From Bacillus massilioanorexius (GTDB taxonomy: Bacteria; Bacillota; Bacilli; Bacillales; DSM-1321), in contig NZ_CABKRX010000094.1 of the NCBI RefSeq assembly GCF_902374955.1, positions 124,001-188,000 of the forward strand: DNA of 64,000 nucleotides, in the 5' to 3' direction. Each line of letters starts with the position of its first letter. Positions within the stretch are counted from its first letter, which is position 1. Made by a program: the position numbers and the translations under genes. The notes under the pieces are model-generated. The model ran no database searches. It was given only the letters and a program-made list of their open reading frames with translations, and was not told the DNA's origin. Shown one piece after another: positions 60,783 to 64,000 of the stretch.

Positions 60783-60986
60783 TTAAAGTTTTACCACGTT
60801 TTTAGCTTGAGGTCCACGGCTACCATCTTCGATTTCGAATTCAACTTCTTGACCTTCATCAAGAGTTTTGTATCCTTCACCTTGGATAGCTGAAAAATGT
60901 ACGAATACATCGTTTCCGCCTGGTACTTCGATGAAGTCAAAACCTTTTTCGCTATTAAACCATTTTACTTTACCTGTAACTGTCAT
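60783..60986 (-). CDS. Cold-shock protein with altered RNP1 motif
   Basis: 67 aa. It has the csp pattern GKVKWFNSEKGF…, RNP2 VFVHF (27-31), and GPQAKNVVKL at the end, so it is a CspA/CspD-type OB-fold nucleic-acid chaperone. RNP1 is normally K-G-F/Y-G-F-I/V; here it reads K-G-F-D-F-I, with Gly17 changed to Asp (codon GAC, one base from GGC). An acidic residue on the RNA-facing strand could weaken binding. TTAGGAGGAT precedes ATG 60986. It is monocistronic with its own terminator. The 5' untranslated region may include the inverted repeat at 61058-61112. Confidence 0.92.
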   Translation of the reverse strand: MTVTGKVKWFNSEKGFDFIEVPGGNDVFVHFSAIQGEGYKTLDEGQEVEFEIEDGSRGPQAKNVVKL

Positions 60987-61057
60987 TCGATAAATCCTCC
61001 TAAATTTTAAACAAAAATTAATATGCTACTGTATTACTTCCCAAGTGAGAGAATAAC

Positions 61058-61112
61058 ATTCACACATTATCAAGCTTCAAAAATAGCGTTTGATTCTTGA
61101 TAATATGTGAAT
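61058..61112. repeat. 17-bp inverted repeat upstream of csp
   Basis: ATTCACACATTATCAAG (61058-61074) and CTTGATAATATGTGAAT (61096-61112) pair with one mismatch around a 21-nt loop. It lies 72-126 bases before the csp start, in a probable leader or promoter. A second, separate inverted repeat, CCTTCTCTCA/TGAGAGAAGG, is at 61209-61234 just past the GNAT stop. Confidence 0.6.
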
Positions 61113-61253
61113 TATTTAGAATCGTTTGATAGAATTTATTATACATGATTAATATTTAAATAACAAGTTCCTGAGAGAAAAAAACTGAAATTTATAAAGA
61201 GTGTTTTTCCTTCTCTCAGCCTTGTGAGAGAAGGATGTAAACGTTTTACATTT

Positions 61254-61712
61254 TTAGAGCTTTTTCTCGTAGCAATCGACAAAATTATCGTTAAGTTTTG
61301 ATTGTTTAAAATAGGTGAAATTAAATTTTTTCCAGAAAGATTTTCCTATATGGTTTTTTTCTAATACTCCTAATCTAACAGTTTCTATCCCTTTTGATTT
61401 GAGTTTTTGTTCAAACTCTCCATAGGCAATAGAACCGTAACCATATCCATGATAATCATGATGAATCATAAAAAACCCAATCCAGGGTGTATTGTCTTTA
61501 GGATTATTCTCTAAAAAACTTAACACTCCAATATAAGTATCATCCGCTTTAATAAAGTAATGCTCACTTATTTCATCTAAAACATCCTTTTGAATCTCTT
61601 CATCTGTTCTATGAGGTTGTCCATTTTCAATTTGATTATACTCCTTATTTGAATTAACAATTTCTTTTACAATATAAAGGTTTTCTTCTGTAATTGGTTC
61701 AAATGTAATCAT
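61254..61712 (-). CDS. GNAT family N-acetyltransferase
   Basis: 152 aa. The GNAT fold is visible: N-terminal ITFEPITEENLYIVKEIVNS, substrate strand YIGVLSFLE, then PWIGFFMIHHDYHGYGYGSIAYGEFEQKL, in which H-x-G-Y-G-Y-G is the acetyl-CoA loop, and the C-terminal VRLGVLEKNHIGKSFWKKFNFTYFKQ. It acetylates an unknown amine. GGAGACGATA precedes ATG 61712. It is a single gene. It is not closely similar to the GNAT gene at 1296. Confidence 0.85.
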   Translation of the reverse strand: MITFEPITEENLYIVKEIVNSNKEYNQIENGQPHRTDEEIQKDVLDEISEHYFIKADDTYIGVLSFLENNPKDNTPWIGFFMIHHDYHGYGYGSIAYGEFEQKLKSKGIETVRLGVLEKNHIGKSFWKKFNFTYFKQSKLNDNFVDCYEKKL

Positions 61713-61840
61713 TGTATCGTCTCCATCTTATACATAATCATTTTTTCAAAGTTTTGAAATAAACTACTATGTATTATATTAAATGTTAAGTTTGATATCG
61801 AAAAGAGGATTGACAAAGAATCTTAATAATTAAAATAGAA

Positions 61841-61881
61841 AAAGCGATTTATAAAGAAAACTTCTCCTTATAAATCGCTTT
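61841..61881 (-). terminator. Terminator of nupC
   Basis: AAAGCGATTTATAA (61841-61854) and TTATAAATCGCTTT (61868-61881) form a perfect 14-bp stem; the reverse strand continues with TTCTATTTTA. It is 34 bases after the nupC stop. Confidence 0.85.
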
Positions 61882-61914
61882 AAATAATCTGTATATTTCG
61901 GATTGAATTGAGAG

Positions 61915-63135
61915 TTACAAAACAAGCATTCCAGCGATAGCGGCGCTAAGGCATGATGCTAATGCACCAGCAATAACAGCTTTCATTCCTAATTTCGCAA
62001 TTTCTGGTCTTCGGTTCGGAGCCAATTTACCCAAACCTCCGAGTAATATCCCGAAGGAAGAAATATTAGCAAATCCACATAACGCAAATGAAATAATAGC
62101 AACCGTTTTTTTAGAAAGATCTGGAATATAAGGTGCAAAAGAAGAATAGGCAACAAATTCATTTAAGATCAATTTTTGTCCAATAAAATTACCGGCGAGT
62201 AATGCTTCATTCCATGGTACACCAATAACAAATGCTAATGGAGAAAAAATATAACCTAAAATAAGCTCCAATGACAGTTCGCCAAAACCGAACCATCCAC
62301 CAATAAAGCCTAATAATCCATTCAATAAAGCAATTAGGGCGATAAATGCTAGCAACATTGCGCCGATATTTAAGGTTAGTTGTAGACCAATAGAAGCTCC
62401 GTTTGCTGCTGCATCAATAACATTGGCAGATTCTTCATCTTTATAAATAGCAAATTCTTCATCAGTTGTGCTTTTTTCTGTTTCTGGAAAGATAATTTTT
62501 GAAAGCACTAGTCCAGCAGGTGCACTCATGAAGCTAGCAGCAAGTAAATATTCAAGTGGTACTCCAAGTAGTGAATAACCGATGAGGACACTTCCGGAAA
62601 CAGAAGCTAAACCGCAAACCATTACAGCAAACAATTCTGATTGAGTGATTTTTGCTAAGTACGGTTTAACTACGAGAGGTGCTTCTGTTTGTCCAACAAA
62701 TATATTGGCTGTAGCAGAAAAGGATTCTGCTTTTCTTGTACCTAATAATTTTGATATAGCGCCACCAATATATTTAATAACTATTTGCATAATTCCGAGA
62801 TAATACAAAACGGAGATTAAAGCAGAGAAAAATATAACTACGGTTAAAACGTTAAAGGCAAAAACAAATGAAATTCCTGATTCAGGTGTATAAATGCCTC
62901 CGAAAACAAAATCAATCCCTTCATTTGCATATGTAATAATGGCATTCACAACATCTGTGAGTTTTTGGAGGACAAATCGGCCCCACGACCATTTTAATAC
63001 CATAAAGGCAAACGACAGTTGTACTATTAGGCCAACAATAACAGTTCTTTTATTAATTTTTCTCTTATTGTTTGATAATAGAAAAGCGATTAAAAGGATA
63101 CATAGCATACCACATAATCCCCATAAATAATTCAT
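61915..63135 (-). CDS. nupC: Concentrative nucleoside transporter (NupC family)
   Basis: 406 aa with about nine helices plus two re-entrant loops. CNT motifs: VFAFNVLTVVIFFSALISVLYYLG, GQTEAPLVVKPYLAKITQSELFAVMVCGLASVSGSVLIGY (G-x-x-E-A-P and the first nucleoside site), and the C-terminal AYSSFAPYIPDLSKKTVAIISFALCGFANISSFGILLGGLG (split; F-A-N-x-S-S second site). It imports nucleosides with protons or sodium. AGGTG before ATG 63135. It is alone; no nucleoside phosphorylase genes are visible. A terminator closes the transcript. Confidence 0.92.
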   Translation of the reverse strand: MNYLWGLCGMLCILLIAFLLSNNKRKINKRTVIVGLIVQLSFAFMVLKWSWGRFVLQKLTDVVNAIITYANEGIDFVFGGIYTPESGISFVFAFNVLTVVIFFSALISVLYYLGIMQIVIKYIGGAISKLLGTRKAESFSATANIFVGQTEAPLVVKPYLAKITQSELFAVMVCGLASVSGSVLIGYSLLGVPLEYLLAASFMSAPAGLVLSKIIFPETEKSTTDEEFAIYKDEESANVIDAAANGASIGLQLTLNIGAMLLAFIALIALLNGLLGFIGGWFGFGELSLELILGYIFSPLAFVIGVPWNEALLAGNFIGQKLILNEFVAYSSFAPYIPDLSKKTVAIISFALCGFANISSFGILLGGLGKLAPNRRPEIAKLGMKAVIAGALASCLSAAIAGMLVL

Positions 63136-63675
63136 AAAAACACCTCAAAAATAAAATGGAATAGTTGCTTAAAGTAAATGTGCATCATAATCTATGAGAT
63201 AAACAGGCAAACTTACACATTCCATATTGTGAGCGAATTAAGAGAAATTATTCGAAATTCATTTTGGAAAGGAATATTATGAAAGAAGATATTTTGAATT
63301 GGCGAAAGATTATTGTGTTTAAATTAGTTCTGTAAAGTCAACTAATTGATCAAAAGGTAAGTTGATTGGTGAATGTAGGAGAATTCCTGGATAACAAGAA
63401 TTTAAAACGAATGTCAGCCGTTTCGCTCTGACTGAATTAAAAAGAAATAAAAAGTATGATAACAAGCCATTTGATTATGCTGGAAAACGTGTGAAACCAT
63501 TTCAAAAAGGATTTCATAAATAATTTTTTAACACCGCTTTTCTTTGCTTCTATAAAAAAATAAGGAAAATATGAAACAAGACCTTTAAAAAGATAGATAT
63601 GATAAAGGAGTTATGGTATATTTTTTAAGTCAAGATTATGAATCGGGTAGATTTAAATAGATAAGGATGTATAAA
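63136..63675. other. Intergenic region between nupC and prfC
   Basis: 540 bases. A frame from about 63402 to 63522 would read …FALTELKRNKKYDNKPFDY… but has no start codon or ribosome site, so it may be a gene remnant. A 15-codon ORF at 63613-63660 follows AAAGGAG with only 2 bases of spacing. Promoters for both flanking genes must lie here. Confidence 0.45.
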
Positions 63676-64000
63676 ATGAACTTTTCACTACAAAATGAAG
63701 TCCAATCAAGAAAGACTTTTGCAATTATTTCCCATCCGGATGCTGGTAAAACAACGATTACAGAAAAGCTATTACTTTTTGGTGGTGCTATTCGTGATGC
63801 TGGAACTGTTAAAGCACGTAAAACGGGTAAATATGCAACATCTGACTGGATGGAAATCGAAAAACAAAGAGGAATTTCTGTTACTTCCTCCGTTATGCAA
63901 TTTGAATACAAAGATTGTAAAGTAAATATTGTTGATACACCGGGTCACCAAGACTTCAGTGAAGATACGTATCGAACACTAACTGCTGTTGACAGTGCAG
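63676..64000 (+). CDS. prfC: Peptide chain release factor 3 (5' part, cut by window edge)
   Basis: The first 108 codons of RF3, a translational GTPase, open to the window end. The G1 loop SHPDAGKTT (19-27), G2 region QRGISVTSS (near 68-76) and G3 DTPGHQDFSED (near 91-101) are intact and in RF3-like context (FGGAIRDAGTVKARKTGKYATSDWMEIEKQ). RF3 recycles RF1/RF2 from ribosomes after peptide release. Full proteins are about 525 aa. AAGGATG lies just before ATG 63676. The start region fits RF3 and not EF-G. Confidence 0.95.
   Translation, partial: MNFSLQNEVQSRKTFAIISHPDAGKTTITEKLLLFGGAIRDAGTVKARKTGKYATSDWMEIEKQRGISVTSSVMQFEYKDCKVNIVDTPGHQDFSEDTYRTLTAVDSA

Overview
The window comes from a low-GC, Gram-positive, spore-former-like bacterium of the family Bacillaceae. 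Evidence for this is the strong Shine-Dalgarno sites (AAGGAGG type), frequent TTG/GTG starts, lipoboxes, many T-tailed hairpin terminators, and gene sets typical of Bacillus: xpaC/telA, ykfABC, oppABCDF, a B12-riboswitch btu operon, an ECF sigma/anti-sigma operon, and the small DUF1659/DUF2922/YvrJ genes. I cannot assign a species. It reads as ordinary chromosome: I saw no rRNA, tRNA, CRISPR array, prophage or intact insertion sequence.

Layout. 1-5.3 kb: MocR-type regulator (cut by the window edge) divergent from a GNAT acetyltransferase, an M20 amidohydrolase, a decayed CAP-domain gene and the NAD(P)HX repair enzyme. 5.5-11.9 kb: YkoP-like protein, Ca2+ P-type ATPase, an orphan small protein, an MFS exporter and an SRPBCC protein. 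12.1-19 kb: ppx-ppk polyphosphate operon, signal peptidase I, two paralogous C39-like peptidases around an aldo/keto reductase. 19.2-24.3 kb: xpaC-telA, then a rhaEW-like bifunctional enzyme with its DeoR regulator. 24.6-30.1 kb: a DUF2085/Cys-rich membrane pair, an ECF sigma operon with its own ECF-type promoter, a lipoprotein, and an HxlR (CatR/YodB-like) regulator divergent from a catechol dioxygenase and nitroreductase. 30.3-34 kb: a TusA/YeeE thiosulfate-uptake pair whose YeeE gene has an in-frame stop, a GntR gene with a split DUF1648 membrane gene, and a DinB-like protein. 34.5-39.5 kb: ykfABC murein-peptide recycling, then phasin-like plus UbiB kinase. 40.1-44.8 kb: two unknown membrane-associated genes, a YczE-family gene with a stop at codon 4, and feoAB. 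45.2-52.6 kb: complete oppABCDF and an M29 aminopeptidase. 52.6-57.2 kb: cobalamin riboswitch, attenuator and cobO-btuF-btuC-btuD, the last carrying a CbiZ-like C-terminus. 57.2-64 kb: radical SAM/SPASM protein, GDPD, three small conserved genes, a cold-shock protein, GNAT, NupC and the start of prfC.

Themes. Peptide economy is prominent: Opp uptake, an M29 aminopeptidase and YkfABC for cell-wall peptides. Metal and cofactor traffic is also present (Fe2+, Ca2+, B12). Four genes are visibly interrupted: the CAP gene (two frameshifts plus a stop in its upstream frame), YeeE (TAA), DUF1648 (frameshift) and YczE (TGA). A dispersed family of decayed intergenic repeats, about 230-240 bp when full length, recurs at six places. 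The least explained pieces are the 40.1-41.6 kb gene pair and the DUF2085/Cys-rich pair. I did not find a clearly new defence or mobile system.
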